Shown: positions 6,709 through 13,396 of the stretch, piece by piece
How positions within the stretch are numbered: position 1 is the stretch's first letter
Layout of the letters: every line of letters begins with the position of its first letter
Source: CAZPHI01 sp964586425
GTDB taxonomy: Bacteria; Bacillota; Clostridia; Lachnospirales; Lachnospiraceae
NCBI GenBank assembly: GCA_964586425.1
Contig: CAZPHI010000058.1
Location: 1-13,396 of the forward strand
Length of the DNA stretch: 13,396 nucleotides
Direction: 5' to 3'
Program-made: the position numbers and the translations under genes
The notes under the pieces: model-generated
The model's database searches: none
Seen by the model: only the letters and a program-made list of their open reading frames with translations
Told to the model about the DNA's origin: nothing

Positions 6709-8571
6709 ATGCCACCTATGGGAGGAATTGGTAATGTAATGCGTGGAGGACCTACAAACGGAGCTCATACGCGTAAAGTGCAGAAACCAAAGAATATAAA
6801 AGGAGCAGTATTAAGGCTGCTTTCATATATGAAACATACTAAGATTGCGCTCATAGCAGCACTGGGCTGCGTTGTTATAAGTACTGTAACAAGTATTATC
6901 GCGTCATATATGCTGAGACCAATAATTAATGCGTATATAAGCTATGGTAACAGCAATATTGCGGGCTTGATTAATTCGTTAATTCTTATGGCAGCTGTCT
7001 ATATAAGCGGAGTTGTCGCAACATATATTCAGGCACGATTAATGCTGCATGTGTCTCAGTCAGCTTTATCACAGATTCGTAAGGAATTATTTGAGAAGAT
7101 GCAACAGCTTCCAATTAGTTTTTTTGATAAGAACAGCAAAGGCGATTTGATGAGCAGATATACTAATGACGTTGATGTTGTTGGAGAAATGCTTAATAAT
7201 ACTGTAGTTCAGTTGTTCTCAGGAGCGATGACAATTATTGGTACGTTGATTATGATGGTGTATACCAATGTGTGGCTTGCCATAATAACATTTGTAATGG
7301 CACCCATTATTATTAAATCGGGAAGAGCAGTTGCGACTAAGGGAAGAAAGGTATATGCTGCACAACAGAAGGCAATAGGAGAGCTTAACGGATATATAGA
7401 GGAGACGATATCAGGTCAGAAGGTTGTCAAGGTTTTCAATCATGAAGACAGAGCAATAGAGGAATTCAGGCAATATAATGATGAATTACGTAGGAAACAG
7501 ATAAAAGCGCAGTTCTTTGGTGGAATTATGGGACCGGTAGTTGGTAATCTTGGACAAATCAATTATTCGCTTACGGCAGCAATCGGTGGTGTATTCTGCG
7601 TGCTTAGAGGATTTGATGTTGGAGGATTAACGATATTCGTTACCTATGCAAGACAGTTCTCAAGGCCTGTTAATGAGATTACAATGCAGATGAATACAAT
7701 ATTCTCAGCACTTGCAGGTGCCGAAAGAGTCTTTGAGATTATGGATGTTGATGCAGAAGCATCATATGGAGAGATTGAGAATTATGGAACACATGAATCA
7801 GAAGATATCAGCGGCAGAGTAGAAAGACTTGATAAAGTTCGTGGAGATATTATAATGGAACATGTTGACTTTGGATATAACAAGGATAAACTTGTTCTAA
7901 AGGATATATCAATACATGCAAAACGTGGAGAAAAGATAGCATTTGTCGGCTCTACAGGAGCTGGAAAGACAACAATAACTAATCTTATTAATAGATTTTA
8001 TGAGATTCAAAGAGGACGGATAACACTTGATGGAATTGATATAAGAAATATACCGGTGGAAGAGCTTAGAAGTAATATTGCGTTGGTATTGCAGGATACA
8101 CATCTTTTTACTGGAACTGTGCGTGAGAATATACGTTACGGAAGACTTGATGCTACAGATGAAGAGGTCATAGCGGCAGCAAAGACGGCTAATGCGGATT
8201 ATTTTATTAGGAGACTTTCGCATGGATATGATACAGTACTTGAGGGTGATGACGCTAATTTGAGTCAGGGACAGAGACAGCTGCTGAATATTGCAAGAGC
8301 AGCATTATCTAAGGCTCCCGTGCTAATTCTTGATGAGGCAACTAGTTCAGTTGATACTATTACTGAACATCAGATTCAGGATGCAATGAAGAGGCTTATG
8401 TCTGATAGAACAACGCTTGTAATAGCTCATAGATTATCTACTATTAGAGATGCTGATGCAATAATGGTTCTTGAACATGGTAGTATAATTCAACGTGGTA
8501 GTCATGAACAGCTTCTAGATATGGGTGGACGTTATTACGAATTATATACGGGCAAAGCGGAGCTTGACTGA
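6709..8571 (+). CDS. ABC exporter subunit with catalytic ATP site
   Basis: This 620-aa half-transporter is the partner of the preceding gene. It has a Gly/Met-rich N-terminal extension of about 25 residues, six membrane helices (about 40-340) and an ATPase domain. Motifs are Walker A GSTGAGKTT (414-422), Walker B LILDEATSSVD with the catalytic Glu543, and switch His574 (VIAHRLSTI). The signature is LSQGQ (518-522) instead of LSGGQ. In the dimer, this Walker A/B site faces the intact signature of the other subunit (working site), while the other subunit's Walker site faces LSQGQ (crippled site), as in BmrD and TM288. AGAAAGGAGG (6691-6700) lies 8 nt before the ATG. The acidic insert near residues 345-375 separates the membrane and ATPase domains. 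Confidence 0.92.
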   Translation: MPPMGGIGNVMRGGPTNGAHTRKVQKPKNIKGAVLRLLSYMKHTKIALIAALGCVVISTVTSIIASYMLRPIINAYISYGNSNIAGLINSLILMAAVYISGVVATYIQARLMLHVSQSALSQIRKELFEKMQQLPISFFDKNSKGDLMSRYTNDVDVVGEMLNNTVVQLFSGAMTIIGTLIMMVYTNVWLAIITFVMAPIIIKSGRAVATKGRKVYAAQQKAIGELNGYIEETISGQKVVKVFNHEDRAIEEFRQYNDELRRKQIKAQFFGGIMGPVVGNLGQINYSLTAAIGGVFCVLRGFDVGGLTIFVTYARQFSRPVNEITMQMNTIFSALAGAERVFEIMDVDAEASYGEIENYGTHESEDISGRVERLDKVRGDIIMEHVDFGYNKDKLVLKDISIHAKRGEKIAFVGSTGAGKTTITNLINRFYEIQRGRITLDGIDIRNIPVEELRSNIALVLQDTHLFTGTVRENIRYGRLDATDEEVIAAAKTANADYFIRRLSHGYDTVLEGDDANLSQGQRQLLNIARAALSKAPVLILDEATSSVDTITEHQIQDAMKRLMSDRTTLVIAHRLSTIRDADAIMVLEHGSIIQRGSHEQLLDMGGRYYELYTGKAELD

Positions 8572-8599
8572 TTGTTAATGTTAAGCAATAATATATACA
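8572..8599 (+). promoter_or_regulatory. Weak candidate promoter of the MATE gene
   Basis: TTGTTA (8572-8577) and TATACA (8594-8599) are 16 nt apart in the short spacer. Both depart from consensus. The left element overlaps an imperfect inverted repeat (TTGTTAA and TTAAGCAA). The MATE gene may equally be read through from the ABC genes, since no terminator separates them. Confidence 0.3.
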
Positions 8600-8625
8600 A
8601 ATAGTGGAATGGAAAGTGAATTTAG

Positions 8626-10008
8626 ATGAAAGAAACTAAGGAATTATCAAGTGAAGAAAGACAACAAAAGCAATATGTTAGGATGACGGAATATCCTGTT
8701 AACAGACTGATATTATCATTGGGAATTCCAACAACCATAACAATGCTGATAACCAATATATATAATATGGCTGATACATATTTTGTGGGTCAGCTTGGAC
8801 CAAGTGCAAGCGGTGCAACAGGAATCGTATTCGCGTTAATGGCAATATTGCAGGCTATTGGATTCATGTTTGGTCAGGGTGCAGGAAGCAATATAAGCAG
8901 AAGACTTGGAGCAAAAGATGAAGAATATGCAAGCGTATTCGCATCAACAAGCTTCTTTATGTCATTAGGAGTGAGTATTCTGCTGATGAGTCTAGGACTT
9001 ATATTCCTTGAACCTTTTATGAGACTGCTAGGAAGTACAACAACAATTCTTCCATATGCAAAACAATATGGAGGATTTATTCTGATAGCGGCACCAGCGT
9101 TGATAACCAGCTGTGTAATGAATAATATACTAAGATTTGAGGGCAAAGCAACATTTGCCATGATAGGTCTAACTGCAGGTGGAATCCTTAATATAATTAT
9201 GGATCCAATTCTTATGTTTGGATTTGACCTTGGTGTTGCGGGAGCTGGCCTTTCGACTGCATTGTCACAGTATATTAGTGCGGGAATTCTTCTGTCGATG
9301 TTTCTTAGAGGTAGAACACAGAGTAAGATATCAATAAAGCATTGTACAAAGAAGCTTGAGGACATAGGCAATGTGTTAATGACAGGAATGCCAAGCCTTG
9401 TGAGACAGGGATTGACGAGTGTATCAACGTTGATTCTTAATCAGACTGCAGCTGCTTATGGAGATTCAGCCATTGCAGCAATGAGTATTGTTTCGAGATT
9501 CTGTATGTTCCTTTTCTGCGTAAGTATTGGAATCGGTCAGGGATTTCAGCCGGTTGCCGGATTCAATTATGGCGCAGGCAAGTATTCCAGACTTAAAAAG
9601 GGATTCAAGTTCACTTATCTTTTTAGTACATGTATGCTTACAGTATTTGCAATTGCTGGGTTTGTGGCATCGAATTATGTAATGAGAATTTTTTGCGATG
9701 ATGCAGAGGTTATAGTATATGGTACGCCCGCACTTAAGGCTCAATGCGCAGCACTTCTTACTGTGCCAATAGCTGTATGCGGTAATATGCTTTTTCAGAG
9801 TATAGGAAAGAGTGTTACGGCGACAATTCTGTCTGCAATGAGAAGCGGTGCATGCTTTATTCCATTAATTCTTATAATGCCTAGATTATTTGGTCTAGCA
9901 GGCGTTCAGTATGCACAGCCTCTTGCAGATGTTATATCAGGATTGATTACTATTCCATTCCTGGTTAGATTCTTTAGAAGTCTTCCTAAGGAAGATAAGA
10001 TAGGATAA
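8626..10008 (+). CDS. MATE family multidrug/cation efflux transporter
   Basis: This 460-aa protein has the length and twelve-helix pattern of MATE exporters, which expel cationic compounds in exchange for Na+ or H+. The first helix region, NRLILSLGIPTTITMLITNI followed by YNMADTYFVGQLG, is characteristic of the NorM/MepA/DinF superfamily, as is GFQPVAGFNYGAGKYSR at the start of the second half. The closest type by eye is MepA-like. The N-terminal 25 residues are charged and cytoplasmic. The start at 8626 has only a weak ribosome binding site (GGAAAG). It lies 54 nt after the ABC exporter pair, so the three genes form an efflux block. Its stop is one base from the stop of the converging gene. 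The substrate cannot be told from sequence. Confidence 0.92.
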   Translation: MKETKELSSEERQQKQYVRMTEYPVNRLILSLGIPTTITMLITNIYNMADTYFVGQLGPSASGATGIVFALMAILQAIGFMFGQGAGSNISRRLGAKDEEYASVFASTSFFMSLGVSILLMSLGLIFLEPFMRLLGSTTTILPYAKQYGGFILIAAPALITSCVMNNILRFEGKATFAMIGLTAGGILNIIMDPILMFGFDLGVAGAGLSTALSQYISAGILLSMFLRGRTQSKISIKHCTKKLEDIGNVLMTGMPSLVRQGLTSVSTLILNQTAAAYGDSAIAAMSIVSRFCMFLFCVSIGIGQGFQPVAGFNYGAGKYSRLKKGFKFTYLFSTCMLTVFAIAGFVASNYVMRIFCDDAEVIVYGTPALKAQCAALLTVPIAVCGNMLFQSIGKSVTATILSAMRSGACFIPLILIMPRLFGLAGVQYAQPLADVISGLITIPFLVRFFRSLPKEDKIG

Positions 10009-10009
10009 T

Positions 10010-11188
10010 TTATAAATCAAATTCTTCTTCACTTTGATTAGAAGTGCCTGAGTTCATCTCCTGGCGAATTGTACGAACATTGACTCCGTTGACTTCAATG
10101 TGGTCGTTAACCGTGATAACCAGGCATTCTTTTCCATCGATGATTCTAGTTTCAACAAGGTCTGTTCGGTCGGAGTTAATCTTGATTACGACATCAGGAG
10201 TTTCGATGTTGAATTTCTTTGGACTTGCAATATTGCTGGCAAGCAATTCAGCTTTTTCGCCGGCAATCTCTTCAAAGTCTTTCTCGAATGTCTCCATCTT
10301 TTCATCAGGAACTTCACTTTTCTCAAAGATACGTTTGACATCATTCTTAGTAAGTACGAGTGGTTCTGGCTCATCTTTGTTTTCTTCTATAAGTTCATTA
10401 AGATTCTCATGGATATTCTTGATTACCTCATAATCACAGTCATCGCCAAGTGTCTCGCTGATAATACTGTTAAATGTTTCTTTTTGGCTCACAGCTGTCA
10501 TAGGGGCGCGGCTTCCGAGAATATTGGCTATGAAGTCTTCCTGAAGTTCTTCTGGATTCTTTGAATAGTAGAGAACCTGATGAATATCAGAGTTTCTATC
10601 ATTGAAAGCAGGGAAGAGAAACCCTTTTTGAGGATTTTCTACAATCCAGTCACGCACACGGTCTTCAATGACATTCTTTTCTGGAATGTAACTGAGACCT
10701 GATTTTGAGAGGTTAACAGGGCATATGCAGCAAAGTATATAGTTAAACACTGTATCGGATGCATCAAACATCTCTTCACCATCAGATGCCTTACCTGGAA
10801 CATCATATATTCCGTGGAGTAATATTATGTAATAATTCATACCATATACATAGTTATCAATTACCATGCTATAGAACTGATCAATTAATTCATCATCATC
10901 TAACTGGCTGTCACGTAATCTAAGAAGGAATTCCTGTGTTCCACCTTCCTTTTCCTGCTCAAGCGGGAATTCCATATTAAGAAGGTTTTTACCAAGTGTT
11001 CCGGAGAGGGAACTTTTGAATATCTCAAAATACTTGAATGCGTCTTCTTCTGGAAGTGTACTGAACTTCCTTTTTGATTTCATGATTATATTCTTATCTC
11101 CATCAACATAACATCCGCAAAGGTTGGTAATTACGTTGTTATCTGGAGTGAATTGTTTCTTGATTTCTGCTATCTCTTTTTTGTTCAT
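10010..11188 (-). CDS. DUF4317 family protein
   Basis: The 392-aa soluble protein begins MNKKEIAEIKKQFTPDNNVI and continues with CGCYVDGDKNI, which I recognise as the start of DUF4317 proteins, a family of unknown function common in clostridia. It has no signal peptide or membrane helix. Residues about 255-330 are acidic and helical, and a C-terminal strand-rich part (about 335-375) is followed by an acidic tail. On the minus strand the ATG lies 10 nt after GGAGG (plus-strand 11199-11203), a rather long gap. The gene converges with the MATE gene with a single base between stop codons and no terminator between them, so read-through of each into the other is likely. It diverges from the membrane gene on its right. 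Confidence 0.88.
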   Translation of the reverse strand: MNKKEIAEIKKQFTPDNNVITNLCGCYVDGDKNIIMKSKRKFSTLPEEDAFKYFEIFKSSLSGTLGKNLLNMEFPLEQEKEGGTQEFLLRLRDSQLDDDELIDQFYSMVIDNYVYGMNYYIILLHGIYDVPGKASDGEEMFDASDTVFNYILCCICPVNLSKSGLSYIPEKNVIEDRVRDWIVENPQKGFLFPAFNDRNSDIHQVLYYSKNPEELQEDFIANILGSRAPMTAVSQKETFNSIISETLGDDCDYEVIKNIHENLNELIEENKDEPEPLVLTKNDVKRIFEKSEVPDEKMETFEKDFEEIAGEKAELLASNIASPKKFNIETPDVVIKINSDRTDLVETRIIDGKECLVITVNDHIEVNGVNVRTIRQEMNSGTSNQSEEEFDL

Positions 11189-11240
11189 TGCTAATCGGCC
11201 TCCATGTCTGAGTGATTTTTTATCAGAGTTTTGTCTTGTA

Positions 11241-11269
11241 ATGATAACATAGAATTAAAGGATTTTCAA
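11241..11269 (-). promoter_or_regulatory. Promoter of the DUF4317 gene
   Basis: Read on the minus strand, TTGAAA (plus 11264-11269) and TATCAT (plus 11241-11246) are separated by exactly 17 nt. The predicted start near 11234 leaves a leader of about 45 nt. The -35 element overlaps that of the divergent promoter almost completely. Confidence 0.6.
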
Positions 11270-11290
11270 ATATTTTCAATGTGGTATAAT
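11263..11290 (+). promoter_or_regulatory. Promoter of the DUF5808-type membrane gene
   Basis: TATAAT at 11285-11290 is preceded by TG at 11282-11283 (extended -10), and TTTTCA lies at 11263-11268, giving a 16-nt spacer. The predicted start is near 11297, which rules out the upstream TTG at 11231 and ATG at 11279 as translation starts. Confidence 0.65.
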
Positions 11291-11320
11291 AACGTATATA
11301 TCGTGAAAAGAGGTATGCTT

Positions 11321-12688
11321 ATGATACTTTTTATATGGATTCCAGTAATGCTGATAATATACTTTAGTGTTGTGTATTCATACAAACCGGCATTGACACA
11401 TAGAGATGGTTTGCTGCTCGGTGTAACAATTAATGAAGAGAATTGTAATGATATTGATGTGAGAAATCTTGTGACACAGGCAAAAAAGCAATTCAATACA
11501 GCCGCAATTGCACTATTTATCGGAATTTTGCCTATGTTTATTCTTGCCGAATATGCATCATGGCTGATACTCTATTCTACTTTGTGGTCATTCTTTGTAT
11601 TTGCTGTACCTAAATTCATAGTAATAATCAATATGAATTATCTATATCGACTAAAGTGTCGTAGAAGCTGGATGAATATAGGCGCACAATATCGAGTAGA
11701 TGGTAGCAAAGCAGCGTCTATAATGATTACAAGAAGAACTGTATCGTTGCTATATCCGGGAATAATACTTTGTTTGTCAGTATTGGGACTTATTCTATAT
11801 CATACAGTATTCACCATTGTTGCTGCAATCATTGCGGCAATAGCATTAGCTGCATGTATTATACTTGGTAAGAAAGTAACTCAGCCATTTGATAATTCTT
11901 CAATTATGGATTTGAAGAGTAAAGTATCGATTGCTGACAGATGCTCTTCTATTATTAAGTGCATTACTATTATATCTGGAGTATGGACATTATCTGCAAT
12001 TGGAGCACATTACATGCGAGAGATGAATGGTGTTGTGGTGTGGATTATATTGGGAATTATCCTGACAATACTATCACTAATTGTGATGTATATATATTAT
12101 TGCCAACGTGTACAATGGGATATGTATAATCTTACAGCATTGGCAGATGGTGATTTGATATGTGATGCAGATATATTCTGGCTTGATGGTAATTATAACA
12201 ATCCAAATGATAGCAGAAAGACGGTCAGTAAGAGGTTCGGGGTTGGTACAAGTCTTAATACAGCTAAGACGAGTGAGCTGTTTAATTATGGTGTGATAGT
12301 GATTACCGTACTTGGAACTTTGTTTTTAGGATTGTTTTTCCTACAGTTTGACTATAGTGTTGTAAGAGTTACAGCCGTTGATGGCGAGAAAGCATTTTCC
12401 ATTAGTGCAGCTTGCTATGATGATGAAGTTAAGGCTGAGGATATTGAATCTGTGGAGCTGCTAGATGAGATACCACCTATAAGCAAGAAGAATGGACTTG
12501 ACAGCAACAAGAATCTATACGGTCTCTTCTCTGGAAGAAGTGTAGGCGTGTGCAGAGTGTATCTATACAGACATAATGAGCAGTGTGTGATTATTAGACT
12601 TAAGAATGAGACATCAATTCTGGTTAATTATCAGAATGCCGATGAGACAAGGAAACTTTATGAATGGTTTATGGAAAAGCTTAAGTAA
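11321..12688 (+). CDS. Membrane protein with DUF5808-like and PH-like regions
   Basis: The ATG at 11321 follows AAGAGG (11308-11313) by 7 nt and lies downstream of the predicted promoter, giving 455 aa that begin directly with a membrane helix. About seven helices fill residues 1-270. Residues 286-309 (FWLDGNYNNPNDSR then RFGVG) match the DUF5808 motif, in which a Trp and NPNDPR-like run precede a KRFGIG-like run; this segment normally accompanies DUF1648/SdpI-type membrane proteins. One further helix (about 325-345) leads to a C-terminal soluble part, residues 350-455, whose pattern (a YDDEVKAEDIESVELLDEIP strand pair and a terminal helix) resembles bacterial PH domains. The N-terminal RDGLLLGVTI segment also fits DUF1648 relatives. 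Function is unknown; a membrane sensor or toxin-protection role is possible. Confidence 0.8.
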   Translation: MILFIWIPVMLIIYFSVVYSYKPALTHRDGLLLGVTINEENCNDIDVRNLVTQAKKQFNTAAIALFIGILPMFILAEYASWLILYSTLWSFFVFAVPKFIVIINMNYLYRLKCRRSWMNIGAQYRVDGSKAASIMITRRTVSLLYPGIILCLSVLGLILYHTVFTIVAAIIAAIALAACIILGKKVTQPFDNSSIMDLKSKVSIADRCSSIIKCITIISGVWTLSAIGAHYMREMNGVVVWIILGIILTILSLIVMYIYYCQRVQWDMYNLTALADGDLICDADIFWLDGNYNNPNDSRKTVSKRFGVGTSLNTAKTSELFNYGVIVITVLGTLFLGLFFLQFDYSVVRVTAVDGEKAFSISAACYDDEVKAEDIESVELLDEIPPISKKNGLDSNKNLYGLFSGRSVGVCRVYLYRHNEQCVIIRLKNETSILVNYQNADETRKLYEWFMEKLK

Positions 12689-12747
12689 TGGACGGTCAAT
12701 CGGCTGTGTAGTGTTTTACAATATGAATATATAGAATGGAGATTATA

Positions 12748-13203
12748 ATGATACAGGAAATAGAACCCAAGGTATTCCATAACGAATATCATAATTATCG
12801 AATAGATGAGGGAGACAGGATTCTATGCTATTCAAAGAATGAGATTATGTTAAAACTGGAAGATGGATATATTGAACTTCCGATTTATAAGAAGGAATAT
12901 GGTAATCCGGATAAGTATGTGTATGCATTTTCAATGGATAAGGTTAGATATTACGTTCTGCTAGATAATAGTGTCGTAATGAATGGATATAATTATGAGG
13001 ATGTGAGGATTGCAAGAACTGCGAAGCCAGAGGCAGATGCCTATGCTGTGATATGTGGAAAGCATCTGCATACCTGGTATATGTCGAATAGATTCTGTGG
13101 AGCATGTGGCAGTCTAATGGAGAGTGATGACAAAGAGAGGATGCTTAAGTGTCCAAAGTGTAATCACATAGTTTATCCAAGAATTGATGAGTTTGTCAAG
13201 TAA
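12748..13203 (+). pseudogene. nudC: Truncated NADH pyrophosphatase (NudC), Nudix domain lost
   Basis: The 151-aa product corresponds to the first half of NudC, which hydrolyses NADH/NAD+ and removes NAD caps from RNA. The N-terminal Nudix-like domain (about 1-110) is followed by a complete zinc ribbon (C117, C120, C135, C138) and then HIVYPRI, which in intact NudC leads straight into the catalytic Nudix domain with its GX5EX7REUXEEXGU box. Here the frame leaves the family at about 13186 and ends after five foreign residues (DEFVK). Family members are about 260-300 aa, so the whole catalytic domain is missing. The ATG at 12748 is chosen over 12736 because GGAG (12738-12741) lies 6 nt upstream and the MIQEIEPKVFHNEYHN start fits homologues. 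Loss is best explained by insertion or inversion linked to the adjacent recombinase gene. The residual protein could still fold and bind zinc but cannot hydrolyse NADH. Confidence 0.85.
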
Positions 13204-13218
13204 ATTGTGTAAGTCTTT

Positions 13219-13396
13219 TTATTCTATTTTATTTTTTAGTGTTGCTCTGTAAATTGTGCTAACAGAAATTCCTGTAATTTCAGATACTTGAGTATAGGAA
13301 TAGTCTGTTAATAATTGCAGAGCATGTTCCATTTGTTCTCTTTTATACTTTCTTGGTCTTCCACCAAGATTACCGGATAAACGTCTTCCTTCTTGT
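13219..13396 (-). CDS. Serine recombinase (resolvase/invertase), C-terminal part
   Basis: Only the last 58 residues are inside the window; the gene continues beyond the right edge. The segment NLGGRPRKYKREQMEHALQL followed by YTQVSEITGISVSTIYRATL is the C-terminal helix-turn-helix of the resolvase/invertase family of serine recombinases (relatives of BinR and Pin). There the GRP-K-Y arm enters the minor groove and the helix-turn-helix reads the site. The catalytic Ser would lie outside the window. It ends in KNKIE and a TAA (plus 13219-13221). The gene faces the truncated nudC tail-to-tail with 15 nt between stop codons, so it probably belongs to a mobile element or invertible segment whose edge is near 13186. 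Confidence 0.82.
   Translation of the reverse strand, partial: QEGRRLSGNLGGRPRKYKREQMEHALQLLTDYSYTQVSEITGISVSTIYRATLKNKIE

Noticed and set aside
8874..9371. 165-aa open frame on the minus strand
   Set aside because: It is antisense to the MATE gene, whose family match is clear; the frame is open only through codon bias.
10044..10564. Two plus-strand open frames of 129 and 154 aa
   Set aside because: They are the complement of the DUF4317 gene and have no ribosome binding site or family resemblance.
11231..11320. N-terminal extension of the DUF5808-type membrane protein from TTG 11231 or ATG 11279
   Set aside because: These starts lie upstream of, or inside, the predicted promoter; AAGAGG fits ATG 11321.
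13200..13258. 10-bp direct repeat GTAAATTGTG at 13200-13209 and 13249-13258
   Set aside because: Considered as an element-end duplication, but one copy lies inside the recombinase coding region and the sequence is AT-rich and short enough to occur by chance.

Overview
The window is AT-rich, with short spacers, G-rich Shine-Dalgarno sites and sigma-A-type promoters. It fits a low-GC anaerobic Firmicute, most likely Lachnospiraceae. The main clues are a minimal SufC/SufB-like Fe-S assembly pair, a DUF4317 protein, SdpI/DUF1648-type membrane proteins and a NudC with a clostridial-type N-terminus. The species cannot be fixed from sequence alone.

Left region (1-2218): a terminator from an upstream gene overlaps a promoter. 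It is followed by four or five small genes without recognised function: a helical Ser/Thr-tailed protein, a soluble protein whose N-terminus carries a short motif otherwise typical of Na+-pump decarboxylase beta subunits, a decayed fragment, a small gene split by a one-base shift at an A7 run, and a 93-aa protein. This looks like accessory, partly decaying DNA.

Centre (2285-10008): an SdpI-family membrane protein comes first. A near-consensus promoter then drives the two-gene Fe-S assembly unit (SufC ATPase plus SufB/D-like scaffold). A 13-bp hairpin lies in front of a heterodimeric ABC exporter pair. The two ATPases are degenerate in complementary ways, giving one intact and one crippled ATP site. 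A MATE exporter follows on the same strand. The ABC pair and the MATE protein look like an efflux block.

Right region (10010-13396): a DUF4317 gene on the minus strand runs tail-to-tail into the MATE gene with one base between stop codons. It diverges from a membrane gene carrying DUF5808-like and PH-like regions, and their promoters appear to share the same -35 region. Next is a NudC-type NADH pyrophosphatase cut off right after its zinc ribbon, so the catalytic Nudix domain is missing. Sixteen bases past its stop, on the opposite strand, lies the C-terminus of a serine recombinase that runs off the window. This points to a mobile-element junction or inversion boundary that broke nudC.

No rRNA, tRNA, CRISPR array or complete insertion sequence was seen.
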